This document shows, piece by piece, positions 48,305-59,874 of a stretch of 64,000 nt of DNA. Location: the NCBI GenBank assembly GCA_020746875.1, contig JAGTJL010000018.1, positions 372,001 through 436,000 on the forward strand. The letters run 5' to 3'. This stretch comes from Rhexocercosporidium sp. MPI-PUGE-AT-0058 (Eukaryota > Ascomycota > Leotiomycetes > Helotiales). Both the position numbers and the translations under genes were made by a program. The notes under the pieces were generated by a model. The model saw only the letters and a program-made list of their open reading frames with translations. It had not been told where the DNA came from and made no database searches. Each line of letters starts with the position of its first letter. Positions within the stretch are counted from its first letter, which is position 1.

Positions 48305-49039
48305 ATGACAACTTGTCACGTCTGCCGGGGTCGAAAACGCAAGTAATATCAAAGAGTAAAAACAGCTAGAGCTCGAAAACGGAAATAAAAATAAAAGGAA
48401 GCCGAAAGGCCGTGGGAAGAGGTTTGAAAGGAATAAGAAGAGTCTACGAAGTAGTCGAGGCTTTATAAAGACACAGATTAGTAGGATCGAGAGGAGAGAC
48501 AGTAGGAAGTCGAGTAAGAGCGCTAATAAGAAGAAGTCGACTTCTTTACGGACGAGTTACCGGTATTTACGAGTATCGAGTTTAAACATCCGTAGAGTCC
48601 GTAAAAGAAATACAAAGGGTAGCAGACAGCCGGCGAGCCGTAAGAAATACGATAGCTTCTTCTTATCGAACCTTCCTTCGAACCTCCCCTCGAACCTCCT
48701 GTCGAACTTACGGATAAGTACAAGAGCTTTTCGGACGACGATTCGGCCTGCTGCTGCTCGATTTATACACAGATTCGCTCTCCTTCTGCCTTCGGACGCT
48801 TCTTTATATACTCGATTTGCCGAAAACGTAAAGCTCCTTCGAATCAAGCTCGAAACATTTATCGAAAAGAATAAGTTAAATAACTAAGAACTTTACCGAC
48901 AAATACAGAGTTACGAGAGCTCTTACGGAAGTAGAGTAACTTCGCAAGCGAGTAAAAGTTAAAAGAAAAGCTTTAAATCGAGAGATACAGACGAGTACGA
49001 TTTTTCTAGAAGAGGTTTTACGGAGTCCTTTAGATATGA
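48305..49039 (+). pseudogene. Unrecognised charged protein, many Gln-to-stop changes
   Basis: From an ATG at 48305 one frame runs about 240 codons: MTTCHVCRGRKRK (a CxxC pair plus basic stretch), then a highly charged region, DFFTDELPVFTSIEFKHP, IEPSFEPPLEPPVELTDKYK, SFSDDDSACCCSIYTQIRSP and ENRDL-like helical pieces near the end (ELRELLRK, LKEKL). Around twenty TAA/TAG codons interrupt it, nearly all explicable as CAA/CAG mutated by C-to-T, which would make the original Gln-rich and coiled. No family recognised. It starts five bases after the transposon TA at 48299-48300. Confidence 0.45.
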
Positions 49040-50263
49040 AAGATTACATAGAAAATTAATAATATTCTCTCGTATCGCAGAGGTCCGGAATCCACCCCGA
49101 AGCTTACGAAAGGCGTGGATTAGCGCAGCGACGGGCCAAAAAGCAAATCGTATAGTAAACACAGTATAAAACTGTTTTTCTGACCGTGGCGAAGCGAGGT
49201 TGGCCCCGGAGCTTACGGAGTGCTGCCGGGGCAAAGACCTCGTTCCTAGGTAAGGTTAAAGTAGACAAATAGTTTGTACCGGCTCTTGTCCCTACGATAG
49301 TAGGTATTCCTGCCATTGGCGGCCATTGGCGACGTATTGCTGTCAGGAGTGACAGCTAAGTCGTGTACACTCTTGTATGTTTTGCTAATTGAAATAAGTT
49401 CTTCACCAATATGGAAGGGCTCTATGTTTCCACCGAGATCCAGCGGCGTTTGTGAATGTCGCGCCAAACTTCAAATTAGCCGCGTTCGAAGAATCATTCC
49501 TTCACTGTTGTGGTCAGGATCCAAATAAGAGCGACGATATGGATAGGTAGTCCCATTCTTCCGTTATCAATACTTGGCCTTAATCGCCGGAGTTTGGCAT
49601 CCTCAATCGAGATCACATCCCATATTCTTGTCGCGGCCACCTCCTGCGGCGACGTCGACGGCGAGATATGGTAAGGACCCTCTGCTGATTCCAACATGGA
49701 GTCGTACAAAAAGAGGGGCTCTTGCTCAAGTTTCAGCCAGAACCGGAACAGATTCCTACCGTCCGAATCCCGATGCCTCCGATCACTGTCCCCAAGTTTG
49801 GAGTCTCTCCTGCATACACCCGATGGTCATCGACACTGTCGAATGTCTGAAGTCAGAACGTGCACTGTCACCTTTAGATATTCCGAATTAGGAGTGTAAG
49901 ACTCAGAACAGAATCCCAACACGGCCAGAATTGGCACCGTACACTGGAGGACGGCGAGAAGTCCACCACCGCGTCTCAATACTGTCACGCATCAAGTTTC
50001 AATCCGACATCCGAAAGGAAGCCGGTGCAGTCTCCTTTAGGTGAAGAGAAACCAGCTGAAGGTATGGACGGAGCTTGCTGTTAGAATCAAATCAGATCAG
50101 ATCAAAACATCAGATATAGTGTTACTTCTTCTACGTTTCACACTTCAGCCTATCCCACGGCCGCGCTGACACCATCTAGTGATCCGGCATCATGACAAAT
50201 ACGTTACAGACGATGCGATATGAGCTTTCTGTGGCCAATATGTTGATTTTGTGTGTGTTCCAG

Positions 50264-50358
50264 ACTTGGCTGATGAGGATTCGGTATTTGGCTGATGAGG
50301 ATTCGGTATTTGGCTGATGAGGATTCGGTACTTGGCTGATGAGGATTCGGTACTTGGC
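50264..50358. repeat. 22-bp tandem repeat, 4.3 copies
   Basis: Units of AYTTGGCTGATGAGGATTCG plus GT starting at 50264, 50286, 50308 and 50330, plus a partial fifth. Copies differ only at one C/T position, so the array is recent or homogenised. Any open frame across it is a by-product. Confidence 0.95.
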
Positions 50359-51164
50359 AATTCCATCTTGGCATATACTGCAATTGGGCCGCGCGAAGTT
50401 TCATCCCATAAACATACGACGACGTTATCACTGCGCATGGGGCCCCGCATTTGTGCATCGGATCTACCGCTACAATGGGTGTTTCATCCTCGGCACTGGA
50501 CGACAAATGCTTGTTTTGTATCCAAGTGCTCACGATCAACACCTACCGTGGGAATTTCATGGCCATCGGCGACTTGAATAACCTCTACAGCAAATGGAAC
50601 GTACTACAATCACAGTTGAACGGAGATGGCGCCTATTATGGTGTTTCATGCTAGGAACTATACGGCAATTGCTTTTTTTGAGTTCAAGTGTACAGAATCA
50701 ATAGTTTCCCTGGAGACTTCGAGGCCATCAAACACTTGAATAACGTGCAGCGAATAGAATACTTTACAACAATACGCGGGCCAAGGCGTCCCCTACTCAC
50801 GTCGAAGCTGCCATCAAATAGTGGCGGTCATGTCTAGGGATAACCTTGGTAGCTTAGCTGCAGCACACGTTCTAGATTCACAAGCCAAGAAACTCCTCAG
50901 GATGTTCTGACCTTGCAGGCCAAGAAGAATCTTAGAAGCCAATAGAACGATTTACGAAACTCGGGGAGATCTAAACGTGCACGGTCACTCCTAGCAGATA
51001 AGCTTTTGCCAGCGGGAGGCTCAACTTCTTCCATTTGCTCCACTGGGATACGCAACCAGCGTATGAATTTGCCCAGCCCAAGTTCAGCCTACAGCAGCCT
51101 GCCTCCGCCTGCCTCCGCCTAAATCTCGATATATTCATCTCAGCCTGCTTACGCCTAGCCTACC

Positions 51165-51335
51165 CCCTTAACTGCCACATACAGGTCTTTTCAGGGTGCT
51201 GCGCTGAAGCGAGGCGCTAAGGTTGCCCAAATTACAGGGCATGCACGCTAAGAGGGCGAATTCTTCGCTTAATAGGCTCTCGCTACAGGGTCTTACAGGC
51301 TCTGCGCGGACCTGTTTTGAATGGCAGTTAAGGGG
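51165..51335. repeat. Inverted repeat in a GCCTGCCTCC-rich segment
   Basis: Arms CCCCCTTAACTGCCA near 51164-51178 and TGGCAGTTAAGGGG near 51322-51335. Outer sequence also partly mirrors (AGCCTGC... versus ...GCAGGCT). Possibly a small non-autonomous element; no target duplication defined. Confidence 0.5.
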
Positions 51336-51774
51336 ATAAGGAATGCTCCGCCTGCCTTAACAAAAGGGGTGGCAGGCTGAGGCTGGGCTAGGTATTTTAA
51401 AGCAATTTCGGATCATCGGAAATTATACCTCTGTATATTTTTTATACTTTTGTATATTTTTTATACTCGAATTTGTCAGCTTTAGCACGCCTGCCTCCGC
51501 CTACTTTTTTACTATGGTCAGCCTGCCTCAGCCTGATTAAGCTTAAATTTTGCCTCCGCCTTCCAAAGGGGCCAGGCTGTTTGAGGCAGGGCGTTTTCCT
51601 ACGCTGTACGCAACACAAACAACCAAAGTTTCCCCTCTTTACCACTTTAGTAAAAATGTGTCAGACTCGAGCTCGAATGTTCTTTTGTTAGGGTCAGCCC
51701 GAGAGGACGCCATTACCGTTTGTTTTCTAAAGATAAGATTCTTTTGTTGCACCAGAATCGACTGATGCAGTGTA

Positions 51775-52051
51775 CTCCGCTAATCCTCCTTCGGCGTGGC
51801 TTGATCAGAAACGTCCATTTGACTATTCGCCACTTAGGTTGGGGTCTGTCACACTGACGTTGTATTCGCAAGAGACGGTCCAGACTGGATGTTGCATTCG
51901 CAGGAGCCGGCCCGAATGAAGCCGTTGTGGGTTGATGGCCAACGATAACCTGGAAGATCATGTTCTTGCACTCGAACTGGACTGGTTCTAGAACTCTCCG
52001 CAGATCCTCCTTCAACGTGGCTTGGCCAGAAACATCTATGTGACTATCGAC
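51775..52051. repeat. 56-bp direct duplication, 221 bp apart
   Basis: Copies at 51775-51830 and 51996-52051 share CTCCGC, GATCCTCCTTC-like, CGTGGCTTG and CCAGAAAC-type segments in the same order. Both lie upstream of the LtrA-like gene, the second about 310 bp before its ATG. Confidence 0.65.
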
Positions 52052-52359
52052 AGCGCCTCTCGGAGTTTCATCCCATCAAGAGCGTTTGTCAATGGCAATT
52101 AGCCGGCATGCAGCCAGAGATACTCAGTTATAGTGGAGTCATGGGCGGTAGGAACAAAGAGAAGAGTCCAGCATTCCAACAAGTACTTAAGGTCGTCCAT
52201 CTGCAGATCAATTCCTCACCAGTCTCAAGCATCTCCTTCCTACAAACATTGGCAGGCCAATCTCCCACAATCATCTTCGACGAACTTGCCTTCTACCAGC
52301 TTCACACTTGCTCACTGTTCCACATATAAGCATCACTTAGCAACTCTCTCGCAAGCAAA

Positions 52360-54369
52360 ATGGACAACCATGGTTATCCCCCCATGAGAGAGAAGTCAGA
52401 GCCCTTTACGTCCCACTTCTCAGTGTCTGACTACCCCATCAAAGAGTTTCCAACTGAGTAAGGCAGCTTGAAAATCGCTATAGGTCTGTCGAAGTCCATT
52501 CGCTAATTCGCCTTCAGGAAGCCTTCTCACCCCCACACCGTGGAATCCCTGCCATGGATCCAATCACCCCTCAAGTACTCCTCAGGCGATGATCTTTACT
52601 TCCACCCGCGGGAACAAGCGAGCATGATCGAGCTCTTCTTCGATCTCTTCTTCGTCGCAAACCTCGCCACCTTCACCTCAACGCACAGTATCGTCGACCT
52701 GGACACTTTGTGGGCCTATCTTGGCTTCTTCACCGTCATCTGGTTCACCTGGCTTCAGATCACTATGCACGATGTGCGCTTCGCTATTGACTCGTTTTAC
52801 GAGCGTCTTTGCAAGGCTATTCAATTCTGTGTCTTCCTTGGATTCGCGCTTGCAGGGTACAACTTTGAGCCGTGGCACCAACTGATCGTCTATGAGACGC
52901 TCTGCTTTGTACTATTTCTCAGCCGTGTTCTGTTAACGATTCAGTATGCTGTGGTCCTTGTCTACGTCACAAATTCGAATTCCAAGCTCGTCAAGCCTTT
53001 GATATTCATCGTTAGCACATTCGTGGTTTCTAGTGTCACTTTCTTGGCTGTAATCTAAGGCAAATCCATGAACTTTACACTTGCTAATTGTGAGTAGATG
53101 ATCATTGCCTCTCACACGGGCTTGAGTGCAAAGATATACTACATCTGGTATGTCATGGCATTACTCGAGGCAGTAGCAGTCTTGTCCATTTCAGCAACTT
53201 GGTCATCTCTCGGATTTGGCAAGACTCACCTTTTCGAACGCATGGGTCTTTTGTCAATGATAGTCGTCGGAGAAGGTGTCATCGGCGTTACCAAGGTCGT
53301 TGGGAAGACCATGGGCGCAGACGGGCCAGACATCCGCGCCGTCCAGCAAGCAATGGCGATCATCGGCATACTGGTAAGAACTCCTGATTTTAACAGTGAG
53401 CTCCACTAAGTCATTCAGATTTTCCTCTGGGCAATCTACTTTGACAACCACCCCCACGAGGGACAGCAACTCGGCACCAAGCTGGAAACATTCTGGGTCG
53501 CTATTCACTTCCCCTTGCATCTCGCCTTCGTTGGCATTGCAGAGGGTGCAAACCAAATAGCTATAGCCTACAAAACCTGGACCTACTACCGCAAATTCAC
53601 CGACATCGCGACCGCCACTTGCGCAACGCCCGGTATTACAAGCCAGGGCCTGACCAGCACACTTAACAGCACCATATCTTATTTCGCCTTCTCAAAGTAC
53701 ACTTACAGCGCTTCTATAGCCCTAGATATCGAGAAAAGCCTTCTGACACTAAACAACACCGTCAACCCCTGCGCTCCCCTCGCCACCACGGCAGCAGCAG
53801 CACAAGCTCTCGGAACAAACAGCATCTCGGCCTTCACCAACGGCACCGAAGTGATGGAGGTCGTCAAAGTCGTCAAAACCACCAACGCGCTGCAAGCCCT
53901 CAGCGACCTTGTACTCGGCGGCTTACACCTCAAAGCCGGGTACTTCATGCCCGAGCTCCTTAACGGCCAGCCCAAGCCCTCCGCTGCAAACGTCTTCTAC
54001 AGCGCCTACTTCGTCGTTTTCGGCTATGTCTTCATCTCGCTGGCGATGATGTTCGCCGTGAGCGCCATGATGATCTACTTCATGCGCGTGGTTCCCCACG
54101 ATATCTTTGCGTATGTGCGGATTGTCGTTCGTGCTGCGGCGATGGCGGTGTGTATTGTGGTTGCGAATGTGCGGGGCAGCATCCTGCCGAGCATGAGAAA
54201 TGGGGGCTATGTTTTGATTGCGATGTTTGTCATGATTATGGGTGTGATATTGGCGGATACTGTGACTACAAGGCTGGCGATAAGGAGGAATGAGAGTGAG
54301 GCTAGGGCGTTGGGGGAAATTCGGATTATTCGCAACTATACGAGGGAGAAGGATGAACAGGAGGTGTGA
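52360..54369 (+). CDS. LtrA-like multi-pass membrane protein (four exons)
   Basis: Exons 52360-52457, 52518-53049, 53098-53373 and 53419-54369 give 618 residues; introns of 45-60 bp have GT-AG ends and keep frame. The signature REQASMIELFFDLFFVANL (64-82) is that of the bacterial low-temperature-requirement A family (PF06772), common as uncharacterised membrane proteins in fungi. Hydrophobic segments follow (LDTLWAYLGFFTVIWFTWL; AIQFCVFLGFALAGY; LLEAVAVLSISATW; FVVFGYVFISLAMMFAVSAM; VLIAMFVMIMGVILADTV), i.e. about nine to twelve membrane spans. The N-terminus is soluble, with an insert of about 150 residues in the second half before the last four spans. Biochemical function unknown. Coding sequence is intact and GC-richer than the surroundings. 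Confidence 0.9.
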
Positions 54370-57300
54370 GGCAGCGAGGACTTGAGAAGGTGGAACCCAT
54401 AAATTACAAGTGAGATAATGTCCGCAACCTGTTCTTGCGGCGGTGGCTAATGAAACAGTAGGGCTCTGTTGGCTTCCAGGAAACTCGAGGTATGACACAG
54501 CTGAGAAAGGATCAACAGTATTGTATTTGACACCCAATCCTGGAGACAGAAGAACATCTAGCTTTTGAACGACCATTCAGGAACTTGATACCTCATAAAT
54601 AACAGCTGGCCGTCACACGAACCTATTCACGAACGAGCGTGGTAGAGTACGGCACCTACTACCCAGCCTCACGTTAGATTTCTTTTGGTCGCTCCGCCGC
54701 AATCTCGGCTGGAATTTGTTATACTTTTAGATATCTTGTATATTATTACTTTAATTTCGATCTTGAAGAAACACTTGCTTTCACTTTGTAAGCTCGACAT
54801 TATACGAGATGAAGTGAGTACGGCTTGGACGGGGTGCATTTCTCTCTTCTTTCAACGCTAAGTCTCGGAAAATTTTGGCTCTGCGCATGTGTTGCTACGG
54901 TAATATGAGTTAGAAGGTATGGCTCTTTCATCTTATGTATCCAGCTAGCTGTGTTTGAGCACTCAGCACTTACACATATGAATCTCTCATTCCCGACGTG
55001 ACCGAAAAGAAATATTCAGCGGCGGAACGGAAGTATAACACTCCCCTCTCCTACTTTTGCTCTCGCACCATTTGAATCAAGTTTCTCACCATTTCCAAGG
55101 TCTCCTTCCCCTCGTGTAAAGTGCTTGTTCACGCCAAGGGACGAACTGGACTTCTCGCAGCCGTCGTGAGGACGAGGGAACCCATGGGTTCGGAACTTCG
55201 GAATAAGCCCAACAAAGTTGCCATCATCGTCACATTACTACCCAAAGAGAACGAGATATCCAAGGACCAGGTCCATCTCGTATTGATAAAGTGTCTTTTA
55301 TAACATCCGCATAGTCGGAGGTGATCAAGGTTAAAGAACTTATTTTAAATATTAGTAATTTAACATTTTAATTGATTTAAACTCTATAATATAAAAGACA
55401 ATCCTTGCTAAATTTGCATGACGAATTTTTGGATACCAGGCTTCAAAAATGATACCATTAAAATTAAATATCATATAATTTAAACTTCGGCCAAAAAAAA
55501 AGGTCTTTATCATTATATAACTAAATAATTTAATACTATTATAACGGTAAATTTCTCTTATTATATTTATTCCCCGCACGCTTTATTATATTATCCTTAT
55601 AATTATAACTTTACTAACTTAATATTTAAAATAATTATTAAATAACTTTCCTTTATACTATCATATATACGCTTGTCTATTTTTTTCTTCGTAAGGTCCG
55701 GCCCGTAGCATAAAAAAGCCAAGGCTTTTACGGTATAAGTAGAATCAATTATGCTTTTATTTGCTCTCGTATCGGTCATTAGCTTTATATCAACACTAGC
55801 TTTGTATCAGAACTAGCTTTATATTAGAGTTAGCTTTATATTAGAGTTAGCTTTTGTTTGAGCCAAAAGTAGTCTCTTGCGAGCTATTAGGTTTAGAATA
55901 GTATTTTGTAAGCTGTCGAGTATACTTGACGTGCCTTAATATAATCTTATAAGAGAAAGCTTTTAAGAGTTTTACGAATAGTTCCGAACTCTTATGTATA
56001 AAAGTAGCGTAAATGATAAGTTAATCTTTAAGTTAAATTTATAAGACATAATCGTCCCTTGCATACGTAAGCAACTATTAATTATTTTATAAATACCGGA
56101 AAGCTCGCACTTTTAACAAGTATATAAAAGTAATTTAAGCTAAAGACTCAAGTTAAACTACAAAACATAAGATATATTATAATTAATTTAAACCTTTTAT
56201 TAAAAAGTCAAACATATTTTTTTAGCGTAGTATTAAAGATTTACCGTAAGAGCGCTTTATCATATATACGTTAACGTAAACGTCTTATAAGCTTTAATAC
56301 GTAAATTAAAGTATTTCAAAATATAATATATTTTTATAAAAAAAAGACTTTTACTTTTTAAACTTTTAAATAAACTAATATACCTCGCGCTTCAACACTA
56401 GCAAATACTCTTCGGTATTTTTTTTAGCTTTTGATTAACCGGCTATATACTGTTTATATTGATAAGATAAAAGTAAACGATAATAATAATAGAATTATTA
56501 AATTAATTATAAAAGAATTAACTTTATAAGTAAAAGATTAAACTCAAGAAAAAGGCTTTTCTTAAGTATAGTATAAAACATACGATATCTTAACTTTACA
56601 AATCTTTTTAATAGATAATTATTTATAATATATATTATATTTATTAATAATAAACTCTGGTATAAGCTGCTCGTATTTCTCGACTCTAAAACCAATAGTT
56701 ATTATTTTATTAATTACTTCTTTTTTTTCTCCCCCCAGACCTTCGATTTACTTATTATTAAATACTATTCTTATTAAGATTTATGATATTATTTTTTAAT
56801 AAAATTATTAGCTATTATATTATATTAAACCTAATAGTAAACAAGCGCTTATAGTTTTTTAATCTTTTTTTTAATTACTTACTTAAGAAACTGCGTAGTA
56901 ATTATTTTTTAAAAAAAAGAAAAAGTAATACTAAGTACTTTTGGATGTTTTTAAATAATAAATTATTTGGCCTTTTAATTATTCTTTAATTATTAAGAAT
57001 TAAAAAGTTACAATGTTCTACTATTAAAATATTTTCAATTAATAACGCCGCTTTTTGTTACGACTGACTTCAGGTTGATACGGAGGACTTCTTACAGAGG
57101 CAAGAGAGTTACAGCTTGTATTTGGACCTAAAAGTACGCTTAATATCTAATAAAAAAGACAAGGAAAGAAGGCTACGTAATTAACTCTGACTTTTGTCCT
57201 TATATATAAAAGGAATAAAAGATGCGCGCTAGTTCAGAGTAAGCTCGGGATGCTCAGGATGCTCAGGCTCTACTCAGGTACGCTCACCCTTAGCTCAGGT

Positions 57301-58319
57301 CAAAGCAGCAGCTGCTCACGTCCGGAGACTAAAATAGAACGAGCAAGGATAGGATTAGAGTCTTTCTTTGGTGGTAATTTTGCGAGTCGTCAAGCACTAC
57401 TCTGTTCCTTACTGTTTCGAAGTGGTGCTGCTGCCAGGCCAGCCTGGTCCGTCTCGTTGTATGGAGAGTCCTAGGCTTAGATACTGCGACATGTCGAGTG
57501 GGGAAAACACTTCGAGATTTAAATGTAATAACCATTAACTAGTAGGTAAATGACTCAACTCATTAATAAGGAATCTAAAGGACGCACTTATTAGTAGAAA
57601 AATCGAAGGAGCTATTAATATATATTAATTCTAAAATAAGAGTTCCTTCGATAAAAAATATCGATTTTTCACTTAAAACTTAAACTAAGGGGCTAAGAAT
57701 TATAAGACATAAATATAATCACTTTTATAATAACAAAAACTCATTTTCCAGTTATATTATGTATTTTATTAAATCGTTAAACGTAAATAATCATTTATAA
57801 TAGCTTTTACCTTTTTATAATCGAATATTAAATATCTTTTTACTTAAACCTAATATTTATTTTTACGTATATCCGTGCTTTATATTCTCTTAAAAATGAC
57901 TACCTTAAATCTCGGGATAAAAAAAAACCGTATAAAGCATATAATATAAACAAATTTGCTAAGTTTAACGTATAAAATACATAAACTGAAGCAATTTAAC
58001 GAACTAAGCCATGTTTAATTAAATTTAAACTTAAGGTTAGTCTAAGAGGTTAAGAAAATATACAAGATAACTTTATCTTAGTATTAATTCTACTTTAGTA
58101 TCTACAAATATCTTTAGACTTAAATAGTACTTTTAACTTACTTATTTACTTTAAAACTTTCGCGGAAAATCACTTCATAATTTATTATTATAAAAACCAA
58201 ATGCGAATACACTGGCTATCGATGCGACTTTTAAATGGCCGCTTAAGACACGTATGCTCCTTACTTAAATAAAATAAATCCCCTTTTGTAAAAGTAAGTA
58301 AATTATTAATAATAATGCC
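54370..58319. other. Mostly AT-rich repeat remains, no supported gene
   Basis: 54370-55310 is balanced but has no convincing gene; the 60-codon open frame at 55121-55303 lacks any feature. From 55320 the DNA is AT-rich and CA/TG-poor. Notable patches: the repeat module at 55755-55860, a GCTCAGGATGCTCAGG-type short repeat within a balanced patch at about 57060-57540, and a hairpin at 57602-57651 (arms ATCGAAGGAGCT and AGTTCCTTCGAT). The patch at 57060-57540 may be a solo LTR-like piece, but I could not find its ends. Confidence 0.5.
55755..55860. repeat. CTAGCTTTATAT repeat module, copy 2
   Basis: Starts TTTGCTCTCGTATCGG and continues with four TTAGCTTTATAT/ACTAGCTTTGTATCA-like units. It is related to 46436-46510, which has fewer units. 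Confidence 0.6.
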
Positions 58320-59440
58320 TTTATATAAAGCCTTTCGGCGTAAAAAAGACTATATATTACCGCCTAATCTTATATTCAATAGAACCAGATATGCTAATAC
58401 TCCTGCTCGTATTATAGTTATCGTCTATAAGTTATTAAAACAAGAATTAAACGTTTTAATCCCTTGCGAGCTTATTTAGAAATTCCGATACTTTATTACG
58501 TTTATAATCACGCACTCTTGCTTCTTACTATCCTCGAAAGATTTATAATTACCTTGACTCGGGACCTAATTCGCGCGGACGAGTTTTAATGCTTTTACGT
58601 AATAATATAACTATAATTGCTGCTTATATCGAAGATTCGTTTTCCTTACTTTACGATAAGGGGCTACCTTAAGCCGATATTCTTATTATAATAAGTGTTT
58701 AACTTCCCGAAATTATGTACTTCTTTCTAATAGCAAAGCGACTAATTAATAAGCAATTAATACGTAATGCTTGCGCGCGAGACGAAGATATAATTAATGC
58801 GATTTATAAGGAAAAGAAGGAATTCAATCCGAAGCAAGTAAAGGATCGAGAGGAATGGAAGGCGATATAATAAGAGGAACGACCTACGTCGGAAGACAGG
58901 TTTAATATAGTTTATTGCGACGAGTTTCACGGTAAAATCGGTACCGAAATAACTTATTAGATTAAAAGAAAGAGAAATAAAGAATATTAATACGCGCCGC
59001 ATAATGTTCAGCAGAAGAAGATCTTGACGAAAGATGTCAAAGTAAAGGCACGAGAAGACGCATACTTGAAGTTATTTAAGATACTTTTATACTAATTATT
59101 AAATTACTCTCCTAAAAAAAATATTAAGATTAATAAACGAGATTAATAAGGCTACTATTAAAACTCAACGATTTAATACTCCAAAGCGTTAAAAGAAATA
59201 TATAGTTAAAGGTCTAAATCGAATTTAATTAACTAATAAATATAATAAACTTATTCGGTTTAGAATTCAAATTTACAATATAATTGACGCGTATTCTTAA
59301 AAGATTATAAGATTTTTTGTTAATCTATTAACTCAAACACAAATCGTAATAGACCAAATATACTTATATATTATAAAGAGGTTTAAAGTACCAAAGGCTA
59401 CTCGAGCAAATAAAGGGGAAAAAAACAAAAATTACTAGCG
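58320..59440 (+). pseudogene. IS630/Tc1-like transposase relic
   Basis: Broken plus-strand frames read LPPNLIFNRTRYANTPARII, then INAIYKEKKEFNPKQVKD, RFNIVYCDEFHGKIGTEITY (resembling the VHxDEFHFGIG box around the first catalytic Asp), IKRKRNKEY, YAPHNVQQKKILTKDVKVKA. The order and wording resemble fungal DDE transposases of the IS630 group, distinct from the one at 8028-8800. The downstream catalytic boxes are not readable and I found no terminal repeats. Confidence 0.45.
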
Positions 59441-59874
59441 CTTTCTAGTTTACTTTTTATCCAAAGTTAAACCAAAAATTAGGATTTATAAAGCTTTAAC
59501 CTTTAATACATTAACAAGGAATTAACAAATCGAACGATTTTAAAGGCCTTTAATTAACATTTCTATAAAACAATTAATGGAATATTTTAAGGACTTAAAA
59601 ACAATTTGTTTATTTAATAATTCGAAGCTTAATGTCATAACTTTATAATTCTTATCGCTCTACGGAACCTTGTGGCATGCGTCGCTGGGTGGCGAGAAAC
59701 CCTCTGAGCCGAGAAAAACGATAGGTGCTTGACTTTAAGCAACTTAGACTCTTGAAATTACTCCGCATACATTTCTAAGAATAAATGTAGGATACTGCCA
59801 GTCACTCCCGAGTTCTCAGCCACACTTCTTCGACGTGCTTCTCAACATTCCCAGCATTGAATTACGTGCAATCG
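59441..59874. other. Transition from AT-rich repeat to gene island
   Basis: AT-rich until about 59650, balanced afterwards. No gene seen. It contains the 3' region of the minus-strand HET gene. Confidence 0.6.

Larger units (their letters stand above)
49040..52359. other. 3.3-kb region with repeats, no supported gene
   Basis: Balanced composition with only short overlapping open frames. It holds a 22-bp tandem repeat (50264-50358), a GCCTGCCTCC-rich segment with an inverted repeat (51165-51335), two TGTATATTTTTTATACT copies (51432-51467) and a 56-bp duplication (51775-51830, 51996-52051). The last part is the upstream region of the LtrA-like gene. Confidence 0.55.

Noticed and set aside
50264..50358. 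CRISPR-like array
   Set aside because: Units are contiguous without spacers, and the genome is eukaryotic.
50190..50654. Several open frames with repeated residues on both strands
   Set aside because: By-products of the 22-bp tandem repeat, which is not a multiple of three and is open in several frames.
53923..54576. 217-codon minus-strand open frame rich in His
   Set aside because: Antisense of the last exon of the LtrA-like gene.
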